From Planctomycetota bacterium (GTDB taxonomy: Bacteria; Planctomycetota; Phycisphaerae; Sedimentisphaerales; SM23-30), in the NCBI GenBank assembly GCA_022705365.1, contig JAKJEP010000107.1:1-9807 (forward strand): a DNA stretch of 9,807 bases. The letters run 5' to 3'. Made by a program: the position numbers and the translations under genes. The notes below the pieces were generated by a model, which was not told where the DNA came from, made no database searches, and saw only the letters and a program-made list of their open reading frames with translations. Shown here one piece after another: positions 1 through 8,499 of this stretch. Position 1 is the first letter of the stretch. Every line of letters starts with the position of its first letter.

Positions 1-126
1 GGGCGGGGGGGTGATCCATTGTTTGGCGAGGGACCAGTGGATTTGCGCGGAGGGGGGCAGGATGCCGGGGCTGCTGCACCAGTATAACAGGAAGCAGGTC
101 AGAAAGAGCCAGAAGCCGGGTTTCAA
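1..126 (-). CDS. Membrane protein, N-terminal fragment (cut by window edge)
   Basis: The reverse strand stays open for 42 codons from a TTG at 126-124 to the first base of the window, so only the N-terminus is visible. No ATG is available. The TTG overlaps the TGA stop of purN as TTGA, an arrangement typical of translational coupling; the ribosome binding site ahead of it is poor. The protein begins MKPGFWLFLTCFLLYW, a positively charged start followed by a hydrophobic helix at about residues 5-17, then CSSPGILPPSAQIHWSLAKQ. This suggests an inner-membrane protein with an N-terminal signal anchor. The layout is loosely like VanZ proteins or polytopic glycosyltransferases of the ArnT/PMT type, but 42 residues cannot decide. 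It is the fourth gene of the ileS operon. The reading frame is well supported; the exact start and the function are not. Confidence 0.55.
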   Translation of the reverse strand, partial: MKPGFWLFLTCFLLYWCSSPGILPPSAQIHWSLAKQWITPPP

Positions 127-764
127 TCTTTTGGTTTCTTGATCCATACTTTACCATTTTTCACTGTGAGACGCTGCTGGGCGAAGAGCTTGATAGCCTT
201 GGGGTAGGCCAGGCATTCCTGTTCAAAGACCCGCTCGGCCAGGGTATCGGGATTATCGTCGTTGAGGACCGGACAGGTCCGCTGGAGGATGATGGGGCCG
301 GAATCGTATTCGTTGGTGACGAAGTGAACGGTGCAGCCGCTTACTTTGCAGCCGACGGCCAGGACCGCTTCGTGGACATGGTGGCCCCACATGCCCTGGC
401 CGCCGAAGGCCGGCAGGAGGGCGGGATGGATGTTCATAACCTTGTTTTCGAAGTGGGGGGGGATGGTCCAGAGGCACAGCCAGCCGCACTGGAGGACCAG
501 GTCCACCCGGGCGGCATCGAGGAGGGTGACGATCTGCCGGCTGAAGTCGGAGAGGTCGGGGAAGTCCCGGGTACGGACGATGTGCGGCTCGAGGCCCAGC
601 TCGCGGGCGCGATCGACGCCGGCGACGGTGGCACGGCTGCTGATGACGACGGCGATTTCGGCGGGGAGCTGGCGGAGGCGGATCTGATGGGCGATGTTGA
701 CCATCGTTCGGCCGCCGCCGGAAAGGAGGATGCCCAGTCGTAATTTATTTGCTGTATCCGTCAT
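123..764 (-). CDS. purN: Phosphoribosylglycinamide formyltransferase (GART, PurN)
   Basis: This cytoplasmic enzyme transfers a formyl group from 10-formyl-tetrahydrofolate to glycinamide ribonucleotide, the third step of purine synthesis. At 213 aa it has the normal length of the formyltransferase fold. The phosphate-binding loop is SGGGRT at residues 15-20, a variant of the usual SGxGSN. The catalytic triad of the family is present: N111 and H113 in NIHPALLPAF, and D154 in EYDSGPIIL. The loop GGQGMWGHHVHEAV at 121-134 matches the substrate-closing segment. The ATG at 762-764 is preceded by AAGGA six bases away, which fixes the start. It lies 32 bases downstream of the 77-aa gene, and its stop overlaps the start of the next gene, so it belongs to the ileS operon. 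The alternative, a methionyl-tRNA or other formyltransferase, is unlikely because the C-terminal extension of those enzymes is absent. Confidence 0.93.
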   Translation of the reverse strand: MTDTANKLRLGILLSGGGRTMVNIAHQIRLRQLPAEIAVVISSRATVAGVDRARELGLEPHIVRTRDFPDLSDFSRQIVTLLDAARVDLVLQCGWLCLWTIPPHFENKVMNIHPALLPAFGGQGMWGHHVHEAVLAVGCKVSGCTVHFVTNEYDSGPIILQRTCPVLNDDNPDTLAERVFEQECLAYPKAIKLFAQQRLTVKNGKVWIKKPKD

Positions 765-796
765 TCTGTTCCTTGCGATTGTTTGTTCGGATTCAT

Positions 797-1030
797 TCAG
801 CTTCTTGCATAAAAGAAAATTTCTTTGACTTTGGCGGCAATTTGTTCTTCGGTCCAGTCGGGATGCTGCATCCGCAGGCCGGCGGCCTTCAATGCGCGAG
901 CCTCCCGGTCGAGGGCGAAGGAAATCTCCAGTTTGCGCTCCGGTGTCATCTTGCGATAAATTTCGCGGAGGATTTCCTCCGCTTTTTTCAGCGCCATTTC
1001 CTGTTCTTTATCGACCGGTTTTTCGTTCAT
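797..1030 (-). CDS. 77-aa helical protein, resembling Rv0078B-related antitoxin family
   Basis: A 77-residue charged, helix-rich, cytoplasmic protein. Its second half, MTPERKLEISFALDREAR followed by ALKAAGLRMQHPDWTEEQI, has the pattern MTPExKLxxxFxLxxxxRxLxxAGLRxxHPDWxEEQI. I recognise this from memory as that of short proteins annotated as Rv0078B-related antitoxins, which are frequent in planctomycetes and mycobacteria. Residues 1-27 form a lysine/glutamate-rich helix without a clear motif. The ATG at 1028-1030 lies one base beyond the ileS stop, so translation is probably coupled to ileS; no strong ribosome binding site is visible in the end of ileS. purN follows after 32 bases. No toxin gene lies next to it, so an antitoxin role is not supported here. 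Its real function is unknown. The ORF is credible because of its spacing and family-like pattern. Confidence 0.75.
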   Translation of the reverse strand: MNEKPVDKEQEMALKKAEEILREIYRKMTPERKLEISFALDREARALKAAGLRMQHPDWTEEQIAAKVKEIFFYARS

Positions 1031-1031
1031 G

Positions 1032-4190
<3,159 letters not shown>

Positions 4191-4197
4191 CCAATTA

Positions 4198-4201
4198 CTC
4201 C
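4198..4201 (-). promoter_or_regulatory. Ribosome binding site of ileS
   Basis: GGAG on the minus strand lies seven bases ahead of the ATG at 4188-4190. It supports this start for ileS, and no other in-frame start with a better site lies upstream. Confidence 0.6.
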
Positions 4202-4281
4202 GTCTGTCCTCTATAAATCAATATATATCAATCACTTACCATACCGCCCCCACCCGCACGGCTTCCATCCAATAATCCCGT

Positions 4282-4310
4282 ATTATGCCCGGAACCGGCT
4301 GGCATTGCAA
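4282..4310 (-). promoter_or_regulatory. Probable sigma-70 promoter of the ileS operon
   Basis: On the minus strand, TTGCAA (4305-4310, four of six consensus bases) is separated by exactly 17 bases from CATAAT (4282-4287, five of six). Transcription would begin near 4275 and give a leader of about 85 bases before ileS. That is too short for a T-box riboswitch, and no T-box sequence is seen in it. The spacing and position directly upstream of the operon make this a reasonable prediction, but it rests on consensus matching only. Confidence 0.5.
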
Positions 4311-4506
4311 GGGTTTAGGGGAAAAATGGTTTTTTGGCAAGCGTCGGTAGTTTGGATTCGTAACGGGTAAAAAATGCCCCACCGCCTCAGGGTGCCGGTG
4401 GATTGGCCGTTTAATCGGAATCATCGGCTCGGAGAGCATGGAACACCGGTTTCCCCCCGTGGCTGACGCGGGACGCAGGAACCGACGGAAAAGGGGGGGT
4501 ACTGCT

Positions 4507-4533
4507 TTGGGAAATAAAAAGGAGAATTATACT
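4507..4533 (+). promoter_or_regulatory. Possible promoter of the plus-strand orphan gene block
   Basis: TTGGGA (4507-4512) and TATACT (4528-4533) fit the sigma-70 boxes at four of six and five of six bases, but the spacer is only 15 bases, shorter than the usual 16-18. It would give a leader of about 100 bases ahead of the first gene, including the inverted repeat at 4548-4575. Other weak candidates are present in the same AT-rich stretch, so this is tentative. Confidence 0.3.
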
Positions 4534-4547
4534 GGTGAGGAAGGAAG

Positions 4548-4575
4548 GGATGTTGTATTATAACATGCAACATCC
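4548..4575 (+). repeat. Inverted repeat, 8-bp stem with 12-base loop
   Basis: GGATGTTG (4548-4555) and CAACATCC (4568-4575) are perfect complements around an AT-rich 12-base loop. The element lies about 60 bases before the first plus-strand gene. No T run follows on the plus strand, so it is not an intrinsic terminator. It could be an operator or an RNA hairpin in the leader. Confidence 0.5.
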
Positions 4576-4638
4576 GGGATTGGGATCCCTGCAAAGGGGT
4601 TCCGTAACGTAGATTCAATTTTGAGGTTTTAAAGGCAA

Positions 4639-5046
4639 ATGTATTACGATTTGGATTCGCTTGAGAAATTAAGTAATGAATTGGGTTTCGAAGCATCCCG
4701 AATATCGCCGGATACTCTGGAAATCTCTGTCAAGGATAACGTTATCCTGGTTTTCATGAATCTCTTTGATGAAAAAGATACCTTGATTGGATTTAAAGGG
4801 ACGCCGTGGCATGCACACGGTAAAGTAATGTTAATGCGTGATGAAGGATCGTATGTTACCCTTGACGAAAAGGATGTACTTCAAGGTATCAAGACAGGTG
4901 ATATTCTTATCGTCGAGCAATACCGTGATAATATACTTGCGGACCGGTGGCTGACCCATCAGGAAGAAAAAATGGATGTGCGTTTTACACAGCCGGGTGA
5001 GGAAATACGAATTTGCAAAGGCAAATATTCGAGGGAAAAGGAATGA
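4639..5046 (+). CDS. Uncharacterised 135-aa soluble protein (GTPWHAHG motif)
   Basis: A 135-residue acidic protein with no signal peptide or membrane segment, so probably cytoplasmic. I do not recognise a named domain. An N-terminal helix (LDSLEKLSNELGF) is followed by alternating beta-like stretches. The most distinctive segment is IGFKGTPWHAHGKVML at about residues 50-65. The C-terminal part, GDILIVEQYRDNILADRWL (about 87-105) then TQPGEEIRI (117-125), resembles from memory small orphan proteins often kept singly in planctomycete and proteobacterial genomes. The His-x-His in the WHAHG motif might bind metal, but this is inference. The start ATG at 4639 has AAAGG three bases upstream, close for a ribosome binding site. 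Its stop overlaps the next gene's start as ATGA, so the two are probably co-translated and may work together. An immunity-type protein is one possibility, without direct support. Confidence 0.75.
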   Translation: MYYDLDSLEKLSNELGFEASRISPDTLEISVKDNVILVFMNLFDEKDTLIGFKGTPWHAHGKVMLMRDEGSYVTLDEKDVLQGIKTGDILIVEQYRDNILADRWLTHQEEKMDVRFTQPGEEIRICKGKYSREKE

Positions 5047-5423
5047 ATAGGTCAAAGAGTAAAAAGCGTATCATTGTAGTTGTTATTACGGGACTGGTAT
5101 TGATTATTGTGTCGGCAGCGTTATTCTATTTAAGGGGCGGGATTATGGTTATTATACATAATGTTGGGACAGAGCCTTTGCAGGCGGTTGTTGTTCATGT
5201 TACCGGCAATTCCTACCCGCAAGGCGATATTGCCGCCGGAGCAACTAAGCGTGTTAAGGTTCAGGCTCAGGGAGAAAGCCATATTGAGTTGACGTATGGT
5301 GAAGGGAAGCATCTGGTGGTAGATTGTTATTTCGAGGGGGGTAACAAGGGTAAGATAACGGCAGAAGTAACATCCCATGAAGTGATACGGGTCGAACAAG
5401 ATATTCACGTTGGTTTTTTTTAG
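5043..5423 (+). CDS. Uncharacterised single-pass membrane protein, 126 aa
   Basis: The start chosen is the ATG at 5043, which overlaps the upstream stop as ATGA and has GAGGG and AAAAGG just before it. An upstream TTG at 5013 would add ten residues inside the previous gene and is less likely. The N-terminus MNRSKSKKR is strongly basic and is followed by a hydrophobic helix, about residues 10-29. That fits a signal anchor with the rest outside the membrane. The outer part (about 34-126) is predicted to be a small beta-rich domain: VIIHNVGTEPLQAV, PQGDIAAGATKRVKVQAQGE and SHIELTYGEG resemble from memory the surface proteins of planctomycetes, but I cannot name a family. The C-terminus ends in VGFF beside a run of eight T. 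Tight coupling to the preceding 135-aa gene suggests a shared role, which remains unknown. Confidence 0.75.
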   Translation: MNRSKSKKRIIVVVITGLVLIIVSAALFYLRGGIMVIIHNVGTEPLQAVVVHVTGNSYPQGDIAAGATKRVKVQAQGESHIELTYGEGKHLVVDCYFEGGNKGKITAEVTSHEVIRVEQDIHVGFF

Positions 5424-5440
5424 TGGTCCAGCCATATCAG

Positions 5441-5458
5441 GGTGGGACTAGCCCAACC
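5441..5458 (+). other. Short imperfect hairpin between the gene pair and the coiled-coil gene
   Basis: GGTGGG (5441-5446) can pair with CCCAACC (5452-5458) with one bulged A and a five-base loop. It is followed by GGGATTTTG, so only four T follow at a distance. It may be a weak terminator separating the gene pair from the next gene, or chance. Confidence 0.2.
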
Positions 5459-5492
5459 GGGATTTTGTAATATTGAACATATTAACTACGAA

Positions 5493-5497
5493 AGGAG
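5493..5497 (+). promoter_or_regulatory. Strong ribosome binding site deciding the start at 5505
   Basis: AGGAG lies seven bases before ATG 5505-5507. It is the best such site in the plus-strand block and shows that the longer frame beginning with GTG at 5442 is not the real start. Confidence 0.75.
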
Positions 5498-5504
5498 CGT
5501 ACCT

Positions 5505-5810
5505 ATGGGATGGGGACGGACACTTTTGCTGGGGGATATCGGCAACCGGCTCGACATCGAGGACACGGAGCGGGATATCGAAGATCTAAAGGATAAGATA
5601 TTCAGTATGGCCGAAGCGGATCTCTCCCAGGGCCAGAAACTGGACACGCTCGTGCGGGAAAACGCGGAATTGAAGCTGTATCTGGCTTCGGTGATCCGGC
5701 TTTTGTTGGCCAAGGGACAAATTACCAGACCGGAACTCGAAGCCATGGTATCCGCCATCGACCGCGAGGACGGCCAGGCCGACGGCCAATACGATGGTAA
5801 AATTCACTGA
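5505..5810 (+). CDS. Uncharacterised 101-aa coiled-coil protein (MGWGRTLLLGDIGN type)
   Basis: The start is fixed by AGGAG seven bases upstream of ATG 5505. The protein is 101 aa, cytoplasmic, without signal or membrane segment. It opens with MGWGRTLLLGDIGNRLDIED, which I recall as a conserved N-terminus of an uncharacterised small protein family in environmental bacteria. Residues 16-37 are a charged helix. Residues 38-66 (LSQGQKLDTLVRENAELKLY onward) have heptad-like leucine spacing and are likely a coiled coil for self-association. LLLAKGQITRPELEAMVSAI (about 67-86) looks like a helix-turn-helix-length pair of helices. The tail is acidic and Asp/Gly-rich. Base composition is GC-rich like the flanking operons and unlike the two genes that follow. 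Function is unknown. It may be an older resident of the locus. Repeat copy A lies just downstream. Confidence 0.8.
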   Translation: MGWGRTLLLGDIGNRLDIEDTERDIEDLKDKIFSMAEADLSQGQKLDTLVRENAELKLYLASVIRLLLAKGQITRPELEAMVSAIDREDGQADGQYDGKIH

Positions 5811-5864
5811 CCATCGGATAGCTGGGCAGGTGATAATTAAAAAGGACTTCGATACAATGATGAA

Positions 5865-5936
5865 AACATTGGCGTCTTTGCGCTTTTGCGGGATTTTTAC
5901 GGATTGATTGCCCGCCAAGGCGCCAAGGCGCAAAGA
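5865..5936 (+). repeat. Intergenic repeat, copy A (with 9-bp inverted arms)
   Basis: Seventy-odd bases, following the stop at 5810 by about 55 bases. TCTTTGCGC (5875-5883) is perfectly complementary to GCGCAAAGA (5928-5936), with an inner pair GCGGG (5888-5892) and CCCGC (5911-5915), so the RNA or single strand would fold into a long hairpin. Bases 5885-5916 are identical over 32 bases to copy B exactly 600 bases further on. The style, with repeated CGCCAAGGCGCAAAG, is that of the dispersed palindromic intergenic repeats common in delta-proteobacterial and planctomycete genomes. Confidence 0.8.
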
Positions 5937-5968
5937 AAGAGAATTTACAAGGTAAGGATATGTAGGGC

Positions 5969-6382
5969 ATGTGTAAAAGAATTTTATATTTATTGGTGAT
6001 ATCGGCTTTAATCCTGACAGGTTGTACCTCACCGGGTATTTCCATATATGATACGGAGGTATTCAAGGAATCGCCGAAAATTGTAATGAAGAATGACATA
6101 TATTATGTCAGGTATCGATATAGTGAAGGGGCTTTTGCATTATTAACATCATCAAAAATCAAAGATGATAAACTAATTTTTTATCTGGAATGTACAACCA
6201 GTTCCGGATATCCAAACGGCCGATTAGGGTTTGAGAAAATAATGGATAGAAAGAGGATAAATCTGATCAAAAGAAAATCAGTTTTTTGGCAAGAACCAGA
6301 TGGTAAGCTTATTCCATTAGAAATCGAACCTTTAGAAGAATGTATCGATGATATATATTATGTTACAAAACATAGACCTTAA
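5969..6382 (+). CDS. Small lipoprotein, uncharacterised, 137 aa
   Basis: A 137-residue protein with a clear lipoprotein signal: basic MCKR, hydrophobic core LYLLVISALI, and lipobox LTGC with the lipidated cysteine at residue 19. The mature protein would be anchored by lipid on the periplasmic face of a membrane. The mature part is about 119 residues, rich in Lys, Ile and Tyr, with no domain that I recognise. IYYVRYRYSEG (about 44-54) and KLIFYLECTTSSG suggest beta strands, and CIDDIYYVTKHRP closes the protein with a second cysteine. AAGGA lies ten bases before the ATG. The gene is distinctly AT-rich compared with the ileS and Fe-ADH operons, which suggests recent acquisition. It sits alone between repeat copies A and B. 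Its role cannot be assigned. Confidence 0.75.
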   Translation: MCKRILYLLVISALILTGCTSPGISIYDTEVFKESPKIVMKNDIYYVRYRYSEGAFALLTSSKIKDDKLIFYLECTTSSGYPNGRLGFEKIMDRKRINLIKRKSVFWQEPDGKLIPLEIEPLEECIDDIYYVTKHRP

Positions 6383-6464
6383 ACACTTGATGGCTAATTG
6401 GGTGGGGTGTGCAACTGGTCGCCTACGAGGTCATGTTTTCCAATGATTTAAACCTTATCCCAAA

Positions 6465-6531
6465 AACCGTGACGTCTTGGTATCTTTGCGGGATTTTTAC
6501 GGATTGATTGCCCGCCCAAGCACTAAGAGCG
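6465..6531 (+). repeat. Intergenic repeat, copy B
   Basis: Bases 6485-6516 are identical to copy A (5885-5916), and the preceding 20 bases are recognisably related (AACnnTGnCGTCTT at 6465-6478). The inner stem GCGGG/CCCGC is kept, but the outer TCTTTGCGC/GCGCAAAGA arms have decayed. It lies about 80 bases after the lipoprotein gene and ends some 20-50 bases before the next gene. Confidence 0.8.
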
Positions 6532-6583
6532 GATACAAATCACGAAGTAAATGAAATTTTCTATTTGCCAAGCAGAGAATGTG

Positions 6584-7102
6584 ATGGATACAGGTACAAT
6601 CATATCAATAGTAAGTATCGCGGTAGTGATATTTTCCGTACTAGCCATCACAGTTATAATCCACATTGCCAGGAAGGATTTTTTTCATAAACATATAGAA
6701 AAATTGAAAGCGGAAGGCAAATTGGAGACTTGTCTTGAAAAACCTGAAAACGGCACAATAACTGTTGCAGAGGAGGGAATGCGTGTATCTATACCAAGAA
6801 AAAAAGAGGAAGAAGTCAAAGAAATAAAATGGGACGAAATTGATGAAATAATCGCTTACAAAAAAGATTTATTTGCAGTTGATCTTATCTGTTGGCAATT
6901 TTGTAGATTAGCAGATGAATATGTCGTTGAAATAAATGAAGAAATGGTTGGGTATAAAGTTTTACTTAAAACTCTTGAGAATAAGTTTGGTATAAAGGAA
7001 GAAGACTGGTTCAGAAAAGTTGCGATTCCGCCATTTGCGCCAAACGTTACATCGGTATGGAAAAAAAGATGCCAGAACGAGCATAAGTGTTTCCCAATGT
7101 GA
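6584..7102 (+). CDS. Uncharacterised membrane-anchored protein, ~172 aa
   Basis: Two starts are possible: ATG 6551 (183 aa) and ATG 6584 (172 aa). I prefer 6584 because GAG lies six bases upstream and the protein then begins MDTGTIIS directly before its membrane helix (about residues 4-29, IISIVSIAVVIFSVLAITVI). A basic stretch, ARKDFFHKH, follows, so the C-terminal domain should lie in the cytoplasm. That domain contains KWDEIDEIIAYKKDLFAVDL (about 82-101), VVEINEEMVGY, EDWFRKVAIPPFAPNVT (about 140-156). From memory this WDEI-YKxDLxxVDLIC-EINEEM-W-PxFAxN pattern matches a widespread orphan domain of unknown function. Some such proteins accompany toxins as immunity factors, but no toxin is present here. 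The gene is AT-rich relative to its flanks. It lies between repeats B and C. The frame is secure; function unknown. Confidence 0.75.
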   Translation: MDTGTIISIVSIAVVIFSVLAITVIIHIARKDFFHKHIEKLKAEGKLETCLEKPENGTITVAEEGMRVSIPRKKEEEVKEIKWDEIDEIIAYKKDLFAVDLICWQFCRLADEYVVEINEEMVGYKVLLKTLENKFGIKEEDWFRKVAIPPFAPNVTSVWKKRCQNEHKCFPM

Positions 7103-7106
7103 ATAA

Positions 7107-7140
7107 CTTTGCGCCTATGCGGGATTTTTACGGATTTATG
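7107..7140 (+). repeat. Intergenic repeat, copy C (truncated)
   Basis: CTTTGCGC at 7107-7114 plus the core TGCGGGATTTTTACGGATT at 7118-7136 match copy A at about 28 of 30 bases. The 3' half with the CCCGCC arm is missing or diverged. It begins five bases after the stop of the membrane-anchored protein and marks the end of the plus-strand block, before the converging Fe-ADH gene. Confidence 0.75.
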
Positions 7141-7200
7141 GGCCGTCAGGGTAATGGCTGATTTGGGCGGGTGGTATATGGCGGCCTGGCGATGGGGGTA

Positions 7201-8499
7201 TCAGGGGATGTTTTGAATCGTTTGCAGATTTCCGTCGCGGGCGGCGGCCAGGATTCGACCCATATATGGGTCTATTTTTTCGGGGGTCAGTGGTACGGGC
7301 ATATTTTCCAGCTTCATTTTTAGCTGGGGGTTCCGGGCGGCAGTCAAGGCCCGCTGGATGTGGTCCGGGGTGAATCCCGGCACGTCGGCCAGGCGGGTGG
7401 GAAACCTGATCCGGCGGGCAAAGGCAAACATTGCTTCAGCCACAGCCATACCCAGGTTGCGGCCGGCAAGGCGGGAAGGGTCCTGCGAGAGACAGCCGGC
7501 CTGATGGTATAGCCGGCCGATTGTGCGCAGGGGTGTTTCGATGGCGGGGGCGAAAAAGACGGTGTAATAGGGATTCATAATCGCACAGGCCCGGCCGTGC
7601 GGGAGAATATCCACCAGCGAAAAACTGGTCAGATGGCCGCCGCTGGTACCACCGAGCATGATGGCATAACCTCCCAGGTCTGTCGCCAGGCACAGGGCCT
7701 CCCGGCCGGCGGGATCGCCGGGATTTTGCAGTACCCGCGGCAGATAATGCAGCACCAGGCGGAGGGCGGTTACGGTGATTTCTTCGATTCGTTCATAACC
7801 GGCCTTGCCGGAGGCGCCGTAGAGCACCTCGACACAATGGGCGATGCCGTCCATCGCGCCGTCCGCGGTCAAGGCGGGGGGGGCGGTATGGGTAAGCTGA
7901 TAATCAAACAGGGGATAGGCCGGCACGATTGCCTCGTCCACGATCAGTTTTTTCTGGCCGGTGGCGCGGTCGGTGATGTTGGAATAGCGGGTTAGGTGGG
8001 CGGCGGAGCCGGCGGCCGTTTGGATGGCCATATGGGGCAGGAGCCGGCGGCCGGTTTTTTGCAGGGCTTCGGTTACTTTGCCGGCGCCGAAATAGGACTC
8101 CGTATCGCCGCCCAGGGTGTGCAGGACGAGGGCGGCCTTGACGGCGTCGATGGTGCTGCCGCCGCCGAAGCTGATGACAAGCTGCGGATGGTGCTGCTGG
8201 AGTTCCCGGTGGATGCGAAAGACATCCTCACGCGGGGCGTTCGGCTGGGCGCCCCGGATGTGGGCTTTCAGTTCCACGCCGGAATTTTGCAGGGACTGCC
8301 GGATTGCCGACAGGTATGGTTCGATGCCGGAGAAGCCGGAAGAAACGAGAAGGGCGTTTTTCCCGGACTTGGCGGCGATGGGGCCGGTCTGGGATAAAAT
8401 CCCACGGCCGAACCAATAGTTCTCCCCCTTGAATTGTTTGAGCAAACGTTTTGCCGTTTCAAAATCTGGCATGGCGGCTGGACCTTCAAAATTTGTCAT
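7201..8499 (-). CDS. Iron-containing alcohol dehydrogenase family protein
   Basis: A 432-aa cytoplasmic oxidoreductase of the group III (Fe-ADH, dehydroquinate-synthase-like fold) superfamily, expected to interconvert an alcohol and an aldehyde or ketone with NAD(P)H. The Rossmann-like half has the dinucleotide-binding loop FGGGSTIDAVKA at 111-122. QTAAGSAAHLTRYSNIT (160-176) is the usual TxAGTGSE-type segment. The four predicted metal ligands are D217 and H221 (AMDGIAHCVE), H289 (SGGHLTSFS) and H301 (LPHGRACAIMNPYY). The interval between the last two histidines is two residues longer than in FucO-like enzymes, which suggests a distinct subgroup. The start ATG overlaps the upstream stop as ATGA and has AGGTGA four bases ahead. 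Coupling to an iron-sulfur DUF362 protein suggests an anaerobic redox module. The substrate cannot be predicted. Glycerol or dehydroquinate-type relatives are less likely on the metal-site sequence. Confidence 0.9.
   Translation of the reverse strand: MTNFEGPAAMPDFETAKRLLKQFKGENYWFGRGILSQTGPIAAKSGKNALLVSSGFSGIEPYLSAIRQSLQNSGVELKAHIRGAQPNAPREDVFRIHRELQQHHPQLVISFGGGSTIDAVKAALVLHTLGGDTESYFGAGKVTEALQKTGRRLLPHMAIQTAAGSAAHLTRYSNITDRATGQKKLIVDEAIVPAYPLFDYQLTHTAPPALTADGAMDGIAHCVEVLYGASGKAGYERIEEITVTALRLVLHYLPRVLQNPGDPAGREALCLATDLGGYAIMLGGTSGGHLTSFSLVDILPHGRACAIMNPYYTVFFAPAIETPLRTIGRLYHQAGCLSQDPSRLAGRNLGMAVAEAMFAFARRIRFPTRLADVPGFTPDHIQRALTAARNPQLKMKLENMPVPLTPEKIDPYMGRILAAARDGNLQTIQNIP

Larger units (their letters stand above)
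4311..4638. other. Gene-poor divergent intergenic stretch with structured segments
   Basis: About 330 bases lie between the ileS promoter and the first plus-strand gene. Open frames here on the minus strand are proline-rich, cross into the neighbouring gene or the ileS promoter, and do not look like real proteins. The stretch holds a potential stem (4446-4480) in which CGGTTTCC can pair with GGAACCG around an inner CCCGT/GCGGG hairpin, a run of seven G at 4492-4498, a possible plus-strand promoter (4507-4533), a 25-codon open frame with a GGAG site (4535-4612) and an eight-base-pair inverted repeat (4548-4575). It probably carries the regulatory signals for both divergent transcripts. Confidence 0.5.

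Noticed and set aside
4191..4275. T-box riboswitch in front of ileS
   Set aside because: The predicted leader is only about 85 bases, and no T-box consensus or terminator/antiterminator pair is seen.
4441..4498. Class I c-di-GMP riboswitch
   Set aside because: GGGACGCA is present, but the partner GGCAAACC half and the tetraloop-receptor arrangement are missing.
4236..4696. Two minus-strand frames of 67 and 91 codons between ileS and the plus block
   Set aside because: They overlap the ileS promoter or the start of the 135-aa gene, lack binding sites and have unprotein-like proline- and serine-rich translations.
5442..5504. Longer version of the coiled-coil protein from GTG 5442
   Set aside because: The AGGAG site seven bases before ATG 5505 and the recognisable MGWGRTLLLGDIGN N-terminus point to the shorter form.
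5865..7140. Integron attC cassette array
   Set aside because: The repeats lack the RYYYAAC/GTTRRRY core sites, and no integrase is present in the window.
5865..7140. CRISPR array
   Set aside because: Only three copies, 600 or more bases apart with genes between them, and no cas genes.
7597..8397. Two plus-strand frames of about 130 codons, glycine-rich
   Set aside because: They lie antisense to the Fe-ADH gene and have the low-complexity composition of shadow frames.
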